Shown: one piece after another, positions 1-9,718 of the stretch
Layout of the letters: every line of letters starts with the position of its first letter
Position numbering within the stretch: the stretch's first letter is position 1
DNA from: Strobilurus pachycystidiatus
Lineage: Eukaryota; Basidiomycota; Agaricomycetes; Agaricales; Physalacriaceae
Assembly: GCA_019915135.1 (NCBI GenBank)
Contig: JAHLMK010000042.1
Span: forward strand, 60,001-89,968
Reading direction: 5' to 3'
DNA length: 29,968 nt
Notes under the pieces: model-generated
Seen by the model: the letters and a program-made list of their open reading frames with translations, nothing else
What the model was told of the DNA's origin: nothing
Database searches by the model: none
Made by a program: the position numbers and the translations under genes

Positions 1-129
1 CGATGGATTCTCAACTGGTTAATGGCATGCAGACTTAGCTATTAGCTAGGAATCCACACCTCTCGCACATTGCAAGCACGACAACAATAGTCGTACTTGA
101 CTTGATAGGCCAAGCAGTCGAAACTGCTT

Positions 130-2290
130 CACTAGCCAGGCTACAACGTCTCATTCCAAGCCAGTACATCTTGCGAGGCAAGCACATCAATAGCTCGGTC
201 CAAAGACAGCCAGTCTTCCCTTAGTGAGCCTACTAGACCGCTTCAAACAACTACCTAAGCAGTCATTTGAAGCGACGTTCAACTCGATTTAAACATGAGA
301 TTATCGAGCTACTCAAGCCCTAAGCATACTTTCATACACTTGGTTCTTTCACTCTTCTCTCATGTAGTAGGAAATCCGGACCGGTACCCCGCCCAAAACA
401 CTGTAATTCATGAGGCGTGAGAGCCCCTGTCCACCAAAACGCGCGCGTACATTTGTACGTGATCGGACATACCCTTACCCTTCAGAAGGGTTCTGAAGCT
501 TGACTCCGTTGATATTTGAACACAAACTAAGCTTGATAACGTTCAAGGGACCACCGAAACCAAGACCTCAAAGCCCAAATCAAGGGTAGGTTGTTAGGAA
601 TCCAACAAACGTTCAGATGCGCATAAGCTGTTGTTGACGTTCCCAGACAAGCATAAGCTGACAGTGCACTTCCCATGAATCCTGCTTGTGAGAGTGTACT
701 AGAATGAAGTGAAGTGAAGTGAACTCCCTTGAAGAACGTTCAGAGCACTCTTCAGTGCCCTTACTAGTTGCGCTCGTCACAATTCGACAGTGCATGAGGA
801 ATGCGATCACAAGCCCAAAGGAGAGAAACATAGTTAACTCCCTTGAAGAACGTTTAGAGCACTCTTCAGTGCCCTTACTAGTTGCGCTCGTCACAATTCG
901 ACAGTGCATGGGGAATGCGATCACAAGGCCAAAGGAGAGAAATTCAACCTCAAACGTTCCATCCAACTCACAAGTCAAGACTTAAAGAAAGCCACCCCAC
1001 CAGACATACCCACCTCGAAAGTAACAACAAGCTCAGTCGCACCTTACTAGCGACGAAGATCCCTCTACACTCAACAATCAATCAATTGAGAGCGTGTCAT
1101 TGCGTTCAATTTGGATTTGAGCCAGCGTCCCAAGAAGGGCTTGTGTTCGAACGGCCGTCGACACACGGTTGTTCAAATGAAGCGAGCGTACTAGACCGTC
1201 CCAGTTAAAGGACGACGTTCAACTCTGGTGCATTGAGTGGAGAGAGTATCGTGGTACTCAAGACTGAAGTACATCGATGAACCATCGGATGCACTTAGCT
1301 CTTTCACACTTGTCTCTCCTGCGTACCTCACTCGAACAAGGGTGTGCATTCTCGCCCACTATATCGAACCCCAAGATCCCCCAGAACACTGAACTCTGAA
1401 GGCTTACTCGACGCCACACGACCTATACCACAACGGTTGACTATCGACCACTCAAAGAGTGTTAATGTCATTGTTATTCCATTGAAACTGTGCTAACAAA
1501 GTGTTGCAACAGTTCTGGATCAACCGTGGGTAAGGGCTGCATGCCACCTTTCATCCTTCACTAGGGGAAATCCGCCCCTGTAGCCCGCCAAAAACAATGC
1601 ATTTCATGAGGCGTGAGAGCCACTGTCCACCAAAACGCGCCTGTACATTGGTAGACTTTACTTACCCGGTCAACACTTACAATCTTAACACTCAAGAGTC
1701 AAGTCAATTGAGAGTGTTCCAAGGCTTGCTTGCTTGTGCTTGTGCAGTAGGTTGTCGACACACACCCTTATTCAAAGTAAGCGGGCATACTAGACCGTCC
1801 CAGTTAAAGGACGACGTTCAACTCTGGTGCATTGAGTGGAGAGAGTATCGTGGTACTCAAGACTGAAGTACATCGATGAACGATGCACTTAGCTCTTTCA
1901 CACTTGTCTCTCCTGCGTAACTTATTTGAACAAGAGTGTACATTCGAGCCCACTTATCAAGACTTATCAAGAAGGACCACCCTCAGAAGTCTGAACTCTT
2001 AAGGCTTACTCGACGCCACACAACCTAGACCACAACGGTTGACTGTCGACCACTCAGAGAGTGTTAATGTCATTGTTATTCCATTGAAACTGTGCTAACA
2101 AAGTGTTGCAACAGTTCTGGATCAACCGTGGGTAAGGCTGCATGCCACCTTTCATCCTTCACTAGGGGAAATCCGCACCTGCAGACCCCCCAAAACAATG
2201 TAATTCATGAGGCGTGAGGGCCACTGTCCACCAAAACGCGCCTGTACATTGGTAGCCTTTACTTACTCGCTCACACCGGGGGCACGGCCC
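130..2290. repeat. Three tandem ~600-bp repeat units (first one diverged)
   Basis: Two long direct copies lie about 599-600 bp apart. The stretch from about 1080 to 1670 (CTAGACCGTCC, GTTAAAGGACGACG, AACTGTGCTAACAAAGTG, GAGGCGTGAGAG) is repeated at about 1700 to 2272 with few changes. A third, diverged unit is visible at about 130-460: it shares the TACTAGACCG, GACGTTCAACTC and TTCATGAGGCGTGAGAG blocks in the same order. The open frames inside are repeated with the DNA and differ between copies, so I call none of them coding. The array ends immediately before the Helitron-like terminus at 2334, so it could be the body of a non-autonomous element. Confidence 0.85.
715..945. repeat. Tandem duplication, ~113-bp period
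   Basis: A segment beginning AACTCCCTTGAAGAACGTT and running through CAGTGCATGAGGAATGCG occurs at about 720-830 and again at about 836-943, with only a few substitutions (CGTTCAGAG/CGTTTAGAG, GAGGAATG/GGGGAATG). It sits inside the first, diverged ~600-bp unit. The overlapping open frames on both strands repeat in step with the DNA and look like by-products. Confidence 0.9.
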
Positions 2291-2338
2291 ATGGAAACAT
2301 GTTTGTGGTGCCTTTATGGCACCACGCATGTTACTAGT
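2271..2338 (+). mobile_element. Helitron-like 3' terminus, copy 1
   Basis: A perfect 8-bp stem hairpin (GTGGTGCC TTTAT GGCACCAC, 2305-2325) is followed after exactly 8 nt by CTAG (2334-2337) and then T. This is the layout of Helitron 3' ends: a GC-rich hairpin shortly before CTRR, inserted before T. The upstream CTCACACCGGGGGCA block (15 bp) is identical in the copy at 29271. The 5' end (expected to begin with TC) was not located. A SINE-like or other hairpin-ended family is the alternative. Confidence 0.55.
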
Positions 2339-2341
2339 CAG

Positions 2342-2732
2342 TTTTCGGGATCCTGCGGGCCGGTTTCCCGTTCGAACTGGTTCGCACACATAGTACATAC
2401 GTAGTACATGTGATATTTGATCGACTTTCACTGCACACCAGTTCCTCGCTGCCAATGCGGCAACTTGTGTCAATTTAAACAAAGAGGTGCATTCTTCGAG
2501 TACGATGAGAGTAGTATTTAAGCGACCGAATATGTGTTCATTGAGCTAAGTTGTCGTCAGACGTGCCGTGCAATGCGGTGAAGAGAACGTACCTGTACAG
2601 CAAAACTGTCACTGTCTAGCTCAAGAACGGGCTCGGTTACGGCGTTCCAGCCCTGTGCGTCGGTATCATGTCCTTAAGTAGCCATGCGCCAAGAGAAACC
2701 AGTCCTGTTCCTTATCTCCGATTGCAAACCGA
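2342..2732. other. Intergenic stretch, no gene seen
   Basis: Between the Helitron-like end and the first spliced coding fragment I see only short open frames with no recognisable protein and no strong repeats. A short motif, CACATAGTACATACGTAGTACATGTG, is internally repetitive (GTACAT) near 2390-2412. Nothing else can be supported. Confidence 0.5.
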
Positions 2733-2939
2733 TTGGAAATTCCGTCATCTAGATTAAGAACTCAACGCCAGCGCTCCTGCCCAGCTCTCGTCAATATGTA
2801 TAGCATTTTTCTCCCCAGCGCACTACTATCGTTCGTGCTTGATAGCAGCGAGCTCGGCGATCGGGCCGTCAACCGACCAAGCCCATCACAGCACCGTACT
2901 TCATTCCATTACCTTCATAGGTCTCTCTCCACGACGACT

Positions 2940-3423
2940 ATGGCCCGCCACCGTCAACGATGTTCTCGAACGCCCACCACAGGCGTTCAGCTTTTTCGTC
3001 CACTCCTCGGGCCTCGCAAGTTCTCTCGCCGCCGTCGCAGAAATTGCACCCTAGCCGAATGCGTGCTAAATGACTCCTTACAACGCCATCGTCGCGACTT
3101 TGGGATGGAGGATCACATCTACGCTCTCGCGTGCGTCCGCTTGCTCTTACTGACTGTTTCCTCTCTGATTTTGATGCTCTAGGCCCACGTTCTACCACAA
3201 ACCCAACTCCACACATCCCAGAGGCCATTTAACCATCCGTGTCTTCAACGCGCAACTCTGGTGTATTGGCGCCGTCCATTGGTATCGTCCCACGGAGTCT
3301 CAAGCCTTCTACCAAGAGCAGCTGCATCCAGGAAGCGTAGCATCCATGATTCGTATCCAGAGTCGCGTTCCGAAACGCCACCGTCGCTTCAGGCATTGGT
3401 TCCGGCGTTCCGACCACGTCCAG
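2940..3423 (+). CDS. Unrecognised spliced coding fragment
   Basis: A reading frame that can start at the ATG at 2940 (MARHRQRCSRTP...) runs to 3130, where a good donor (GTGCGT) opens a 52-nt intron (3131-3182, ending GCTCTAG). The next exon (3183-3423, 241 nt) is open throughout in the matching phase. It reads PTFYHKPNSTHPRGHLTIRV, continues with QLWCIGAVHWYRPTE, and ends at another strong donor (GTACGT at 3424). It is rich in Arg, His, Trp and Tyr. I do not recognise the family. Splice signals with phase agreement and an unbroken exon are the only support. The start is arbitrary, and an upstream in-frame ATG exists at 2733. No convincing downstream exon was found, because the following sequence is a local tandem duplication. 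Confidence 0.35.
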
Positions 3424-3478
3424 GTACGTGCTACTCCCACTCTTTTCGCGACGGATGCCATCCAACAATCATAGGTTC

Positions 3479-3592
3479 CCGTACTCCCATTCTCTTGAGC
3501 ACTGTGCCTCGCACTTATCCCATACCTTTCAACACCGTACTCCCATCCTCTTGAGCGCCGTACCTCGCATTTTATCGCATACCTTTCAACAG
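3479..3592. repeat. Tandem duplication, ~58-bp period
   Basis: CGTACTCCCATTCTCTTGAGC..CATACCTTTCAACAC (3479-3535) is followed by a near copy, CGTACTCCCATCCTCTTGAGC..CATACCTTTCAACA (3537-3592). It lies directly 3' of the unrecognised exon and is pyrimidine-rich on the plus strand. Confidence 0.85.
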
Positions 3593-3650
3593 TTATCAAC
3601 TTGTTTCACTTCAAACTTGCATCCTCCTTCTCTTCTCTTTGCCTGATACC

Positions 3651-4040
3651 TTACATACCAACAGGACCGTACCGGGCCATGCTAAACGCTCTCGTACGTA
3701 CCGTGGACCAAGTCGTGGGGTGACCGAATCCATTCGGAGCTGACATTATGTTGTCCTTTGCCCAGTCTTCAAGAAGCTTGAGACGCAAATCGCGGCTTGA
3801 ATTCCTCCACTCCTTGAGCACGGAGAAGAGACCCGAATTCGGTTGTTCAACCTTCGACAACGCGGTCTCCAGCATCTCCGAGGATAACATCAACGTGACG
3901 AATTCGACTCGCTGGTCCTCGGCGCGTTGCAAGTGCGCATCAAGGGAGTGGTTGGTGCCGGATGCGTCTCTCGAGCATTTTCCGGCGTTCGTTGGTGATC
4001 TGGGGACCTTGACAACACTGTGCTGTCTTGAAGCGAGTGT
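3651..4040 (-). pseudogene. Unrecognised helical coding relic
   Basis: On the minus strand an open frame of about 130 codons runs from about 4040 to 3651 and includes SLDAHLQRAEDQRVEFVT, SSEMLETALSKVEQ and LLEDWAKDNI. The composition (E, L, K, R, few Cys) and heptad-like spacing suggest an amphipathic helix or coiled coil. I do not recognise a family. No clean start is seen: upstream sequence continues into other frames (for example NERRKMLERRI). This looks like an exon or decayed fragment rather than a complete gene. It lies just downstream of the VPS15 relic on the same strand, but nothing shows that the two belong together. Confidence 0.3.
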
Positions 4041-4319
4041 AGAAGCATGTTGACGTTCGTTGCCGTCAGTGGTTTGTGTTGGAGTTGGGGCCGGAGTCCG
4101 CTAACTATTCTAAATTTGCGCAATGCTTTAGGATGCCTGCATGTAAGTTAAGCTGCTCACCTTTACACAGCCGCATCCGTACTCACCTTCATTCATTGTT
4201 TGCACAACTCGCTCGCACCTCATGGTTAACGTTCGTTCGGCGCAGCTTGGCGCTAGTCAAGCATCTGACCTTGCGTGTATTCATAGGAGCTGGTCACCCA
4301 TAATCACCATTGTGGCAGA

Positions 4320-5690
4320 ACTTGGAATACGTTGCAGAGCGAACTCGTTGAGCGGACTCGTTGACTTCGTCGGTATAAGAAGGTAAGCTTCGAGATTTTG
4401 GGCGAAATCGAAACTGACCTTGACCTTGCTCTCGACCGAGAGCCGGCTCGTTCATTTCCAACCTTCAACGCGAACGCTCAGGAAAATCATCAGACGGCAA
4501 CTCGATGTGCGTATCAAGCACCCCGGCAAGATTGGACTTGAAGGACCCCATAGCCGGTGCGGCCTTCTGTCCATCCATGCTACCAACATGTAACCCACTC
4601 GGTGGCCGGATATTCGACGAGTTTGTCGCGGACAAAACTGATTCCATAGGACTGCTCGGTCGCTCCGCTGTCATGGCCGCCCCCAAGGTAGAGGAAGTCG
4701 AGCTAGAGGGCACGAGTGGTGATAGCGTGCTGCTTGGTTCTCGAGGAGATTGGGCAAGGCCAAGAGACGACGCGAAGCCGTTGATAGTGGCAAGTCGACG
4801 GCGAAGATCCTCAAACGGTGCACGAGTACCAATAGAACCGAGCTCCGTACTAAATATCCGATGCAAATTTGGCACTGGGCTCATGAGCGGCGTTGTCCTC
4901 TTGGATAGCAGGAAACGAAGCACATCTGCGCCTCGGGATTTAAGGAAAACAGTCTGAGGCACAATGACGAGCTTCCTCAGTCTACAGTCATGATGGACTT
5001 CTGTCTCTGGGTCAGAGCTGAGTCGTGAAGCGAGACTGGTAAGGGTCAGACACAACACTTGACACGTAGTAACACGCAAGGACATGCCTAGAGATAGCAC
5101 TGGCTAGTTTGGTTATGTAGTCCCGCATAGCGAGGAGCTTGACTTAGCTGAGTCATGCTCATTTCTTGAAGCTTGGCTGTCTGGACTTCGTCACTATCGA
5201 TACACGTCAGTCATGGATACATGATTGCATGTCTTAGGCGTACTAGTCTGATCTGCCTTGAGGCATGGTCCTAAACGTCCCATGAGCCTTCAACGCCCGA
5301 CCCATCTCCAGGTACCGCATAGCCGTATTCGCTAGCTGTGCTATACGCCGAATACACATCGCCCTGACCGACACCTCCGGATCGTGCACCAAATATTGCA
5401 CGTTTGGAATGACATACTCTGGGAAGCTGGCCGCGGTTGAAGGCGTTATAGCCGTGACCATCATCAGCTGCGGAGCAGGCGAGCATGAGCCGAAGAACAG
5501 ATGAAAGACACTGGTACTCACAGTTTGCATCATCGTACGAAGTCGCTAACCGCACTATCGCAGCATCGTCGTGGAAAAGGTCAATGAGGAGGGTATCATG
5601 TGGTTCAACTTCGCTTCGTCCGTAAGATGGGGCGATAGAGCCAGGAAGATATCCACGGTGCGGACTTCGGAGCTTGGGAGGGTAAATGTT
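4320..5690 (-). pseudogene. VPS15: Decayed VPS15 (PI3K regulatory subunit) fragment
   Basis: VPS15 is the pseudokinase/HEAT/WD40 scaffold of the class III PI3-kinase complex (autophagy, endosomes). Read on the minus strand, the middle of such a protein appears in order: VEPHDTLLI, HDDAAIVR, VTAITPSTAASFPEYVIP, DPEVSVRA, RYLEMGRALKAHG, later a MRDYITKLASA-like stretch, PQTVFLKSR, and a serine-rich part with FEDLRRRLATING and PSYTDEVNES. The alignment to VPS15 is from memory. A 54-nt intron (5467-5520, GTGAGT..CCGCAG) is still recognisable. Damage is plain: DTLLI is joined almost directly to the HDDAA block, there is a frameshift near 5548, a stretch at 5110-5240 is broken, and there is an in-frame TGA near 4466. 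The kinase N-terminus and WD40 C-terminus are absent. An intact VPS15 is essential for PI3K function, so this is presumably an extra copy. Confidence 0.7.
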
Positions 5691-5827
5691 GGATGTCACT
5701 AAAGCAGGCCCGTCTGGAAGGTTGTTGCGGGTAGGAACACGCGACCTATCAGAAAACAGAGACGCATCGGGTTGGGAGCGGGGGAGACTGGAGAGAAATG
5801 GGGGTAGCAGCGCGGACGAGGGGACTG

Positions 5828-5935
5828 AGTGCGTGGGGGCGGGCCCGGGGGGGGGGGGGGGGGGGTACGGGATGCTGAGGGGCGGGTGGGAGGTGGGGGC
5901 CGGGACGGTGGGGGTGGGGACGGAGCCGCACAGGG
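5828..5935 (+). repeat. G-rich tract with 19 consecutive G
   Basis: The plus strand has G19 at 5847-5865, followed by many further runs of three to five G to about 5930. The tract could form G-quadruplexes on the plus strand. The minus-strand frame through it encodes almost only Pro, Arg and Ser, and I treat that as low complexity rather than a protein domain. Confidence 0.9.
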
Positions 5936-6149
5936 AGACACATACCGACTCACACCATACAAATTGATTTCAGATTTAACGCGTTCTTGGTTGGGTATAA
6001 GCCCAGAGGCCCACGACAAGGGGACGCGCGGACGATAGTTTCGCCCTCCTCCGGGATAGGGGCCGGAATGGCCAGGACTAGGTGCGGGTGTCGGTGTGAG
6101 TACACTGTCTCGAAACTCGAAGACATGTTCTTTTGCTGTCCAAAGACGG

Positions 6150-9100
6150 ACCAGGACGTTTACTAAGGCCTCGTTGGCCACCTTCATAGCGTCCCGTAAC
6201 CAATGAATCCGATGAGTGACAGCTTTCGGAGGAACCAAACATATTCTGACCTTCCCGAGGACCTCGAAAAGGCTACCCGCTTTCTCCTTACGAAATCGAC
6301 CTTGGGTAGTCACATAGACGTCGCTGAGCACCTCTAGAGCCATCGGTGGCCAATTTGATTGAATCGTCCATAAATTATAGAGTTCGAAAGATTCGAACAC
6401 AAACGTACCTTCCCGTACACCGCCAGAATGAAATCCTCTTTCTCCTTTCAAAATCAACCTTGGAGGTTCAGTAAACAACATCGTTGGGCACCTCCAGAGC
6501 CATCCGTAGCCAATCTGATTGGATCGTCGATGAGGTACCGAAGTCCAAAGATTCGAACATATATGTACCTTCCCGTCGACGCCACAAAGAATACGCTGAT
6601 TCTCCGTTTGAGATCGACATCGGAGGTTCACTGAGACGTCGTTGGGCATATCCATAGCCATCCGCAGCCAGTCTGATTGACTCGTCCATGAGTTATAGAA
6701 TTCGAAAGATTCAAACACATACGTACCTTCCCGTCAACGCCACAAACGATACGCTAAATATCCCGTTGAGATCGACATCGGAGGTTGACTGAGACGTCGT
6801 TGGGCGCCTCCAGAGCCATCCGTAGCTTGACTCGTTCATGAGTTATAGAATTCGAGAGATTCGAACACAAACTTACCTTTCCGTACACGCCCAGAGTGAT
6901 ACGCTTTTCTTCCTTTCAAATTCGACCTCGGAGGTTCACTGAGACGTCGCTGGGCACCTCCAGAGCCATCCGTGGCCAATCTGATTGAATCGTTTATGAG
7001 TTACTGAATTCCAAACATTCGAGCACAAACTTACCTTCCCGTCAACGCCACAAACGATACGCTAGGTCTCCCGTTGAGATCGATATCGGAGGTTCAGTGA
7101 GACGTCGTTGGGCACCTCCAGAGCCATCCGTAGCTTGACTCGTTCATGAGTTATAGAATTCGAGAGATTCGAACACAAACTTACCTTTCCGTACACGCCC
7201 AGAGTGATACGCTTTTCTTCCTTTCAAATTCGACCTCGGAGGTTCACTGAGACGTCGTTGGGCACCTCCGGAGCCATCCAGAGCTAATCTGATTGAATCG
7301 TCCATGAGTTATAGAATTCGAAAGATTCAAACACAAACTTACCTTCCCGTCAACGCCACAAAGGATACGCTAAGTCTCCCGTTGAGATCGATATCGGAGG
7401 TTCAGTGAGACGTCGTTGGGCGCCTCCAGAGCGATCCGTAGCTTGACTCGTTCATGAGTTATAGAATTCGAGAGATTCGAACACAAACTTACCTTTCCGT
7501 ACACGCCCAGAGTGATACGCTTTTCTTCCTTTCAAATTCGACCTCGGAGGTTCACTGAGACGTCGCTGGGCACCTCCAGAGCCATCCGTAGCCAATCTGA
7601 TTGAATCGTTTATGAGTTACTGAATTCCAAACATTCGAGCACAAACTTACCTTCCCGTCAACGCCACAAACGATACGCTAGGTCTCCCGTTGAGATCGAT
7701 ATCGGAGGTTCAGTGAGACGTCGTTGGGCACCTCCAGAGCCATCCGTAGCTTGACTCGTTCATGAGTTATAGAATTCGAAAGATTCGAACACAAACTTAC
7801 CTTTCCGTACACGCCCAGAGTGATACGCTTTTCTTCCTTTCAAATTCGACCTCGGACGTTCACTGAGACGTCGTTGGGCACCTCCGGAGCCATCCAGAGC
7901 TAATCTAATTGAATTGTTTATGAGTTACTGAATTCCAAACATTCGAGCACAAACTTACCTTCCCGTACACCGCCAGAATGAAATTCTCCTTCTCCTTTCA
8001 AAATCAACCTTGGAGGTTCAATAGGATATCGTTGGGCACCTCCAGAGCCATCCGTAGCCAATCTGATTGGATCGTCGATGAGTTACCGAATTCCAAAGAT
8101 TCGAACATATATGTACCTTCCCGTCAACGCCACAAACGATACGCTAAGTCTCCCGTTGAGATCGACATCGGAGGTTCAGTAAGACGTCGTTGGGCACCTC
8201 CGGAGCCATCCGTGGCTTGACTCGTTCATGAGTTATAGAATTCGAAAGATTCGAACACAAACTTACCTTTCCGTACACGCCCAGAGTGATACGCTTTTCT
8301 TCCTTTCAAATTCGACCTCGGAGGTTCACTGAGACGTCGTTGGGCACCTCCGGAGCCATCCAGAGCTAATCTAATTGAATCGTTTATGAGTTACTCAGTT
8401 CCAAACATTCGAGCACAAACTTACCTTCCCGTCAACGCCACAAACGATACGCTAGGTCTCCCGTTGAGATCGATATCGGAGGTTCAGTGAGACGTCGTTG
8501 GGCACCTCCAGAGCCATCCGTAGCTTGACTCGTTCATGAGTTATAGAATTCGAAAGATTCGAACACAAACTTACCTTTCCGTACACGCCCAGAGTGATAC
8601 GCTTTTCTTCCTTTCAAATTCGACCTCGGAGGTTCACTGAGACGTCGTTGGGCACCTCCGGAGCCATCCAGAGCTAATCTAATTGAATCGTTTATGAGTT
8701 ACTGAATTCCAAACATTCGAGCACAAACTTACCTTCCCGTACACCGCCAGAATGAAATTCTCCTTCTCCTTTCAAAATCAACCTTGGAGGTTCAATAGGA
8801 TATCGTTGGGCACCTCCAGAGCCATCCGTAGCCAATCTGATTGGATCGTCGATGAGTTACCGAATTCCAAAGATTCGAACATATATGTACCTTCCCGTCA
8901 ACGCCACAAACGATACGCTAAGTCTCCCGTTGAGATCGACATCGGAGGTTCAGTAAGACGTCGTTGGGCACCTCCGGAGCCATCCGTGGCTTGACTCGTT
9001 CATGAGTTATAGAATTCGAAAGATTCGAACACAAACTTACCTTTCCGTACACGCCCAGAGTGATACGCTTTTCTTCCTTTCAAATTCGACCTCGGAGGTT

Positions 9101-9460
9101 CACTGAGACGTCGTTGGGCACCTCCGGAGCCATCCAGAGCTAATCTAATTGAATCGTTTATGAGTTACTCAGTTCCAAACATTCGAGCACAAACTTACCT
9201 TCCCGTCAACGCCACAAACGATACACTAATTCTCCGTTTGTGATCGACATCGAAGGTTCTCTTAGATGTCGTTGGGCACCTCCAGAGCCATCGTGCGTCC
9301 CGTAGCTGCCATAAGAGCATGTTTCATGAGTCACTGAATCTCTAAGATTCGAATACAAACTTACCTTCCCGTACACTCCCAGGTTGATACGTTGTTCCTC
9401 CGTCCAGATTCGAACAAAGTGGTTGACCAGTTACTCGTTGGGCATCTTTGGAATCACCCG
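6150..9460. repeat. Array of ~21 units of ~154 bp (intron-like unit)
   Basis: The landmark CGTTGGGCACCTCCAGAGCCATC recurs about every 150-160 bp from about 6170 to 9445. Units alternate in type, giving a ~308-bp second-order period over 6800-7750: CCATCCGTAGCTTGACTCG near 6820, 7127, 7434 and 7740. Two 774-bp blocks (about 7680-8453 and 8454-9227) are nearly identical, which indicates recent amplification. On the minus strand each unit carries a donor-like GGGAAG|GTAAGTTTG, then about 53 nt with TCTATAACTCATG (branch-like) and AATCAG (acceptor-like), then about 104 nt that stays partly open. The array therefore looks built from an exon-plus-intron module. The exon length is not a multiple of three, and stops occur in many units. 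It lies 3' of the Spt5-like gene. Diverged relatives of the unit lie at 13650-14020 and 17900-18240. Confidence 0.9.
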
Positions 9461-9718
9461 GGACAAATGCAGCTATTACGATTCGTGAGTTACAGATTCG
9501 TTTGCAACCGAGCATCAACTACCTTACATGAACCCACTCCGGACGACGAAAGTATCGCAAAGGCCTCCGAAGATCTTGCCGTCCCACGGGGCTACGATTA
9601 TAAAGTGATAATTGTGTACATTAATACATTGTTCCACCTAGCTACCGATTCACTAACATATCAAGTTCGTCTATCTGTATATAAACTTCTAATATAAAGT
9701 TCGTCTATGCGTACACTT

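Noticed and set aside
613..1208. Overlapping open frames on both strands
   Set aside because: They repeat with the 113-bp tandem duplication and have no domain or codon signature.
130..2290. LTR retrotransposon with two LTRs
   Set aside because: The ~600-bp copies are immediately adjacent with no internal gag-pol region and no TG..CA ends with primer-binding site.
4505..4957. 150-codon plus-strand open frame
   Set aside because: It is the shadow of the VPS15 relic, whose minus-strand translation shows recognisable family blocks.
5699..6718. 339-codon minus-strand open frame
   Set aside because: It is stitched from three array units, read through their intron-like parts, plus the C-rich complement of the poly-G tract. 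The proline-rich end is low complexity.
6150..9460. CRISPR-like array
   Set aside because: Unit length (~154 bp), absence of unique spacers between short repeats, and eukaryotic gene context rule it out.
6150..9460. tRNA genes suggested by repeated GATTCGAAC-like T-loop motifs
   Set aside because: No matching acceptor stem, D-arm or anticodon arm can be drawn around them. The motif belongs to the intron-like part of the unit.
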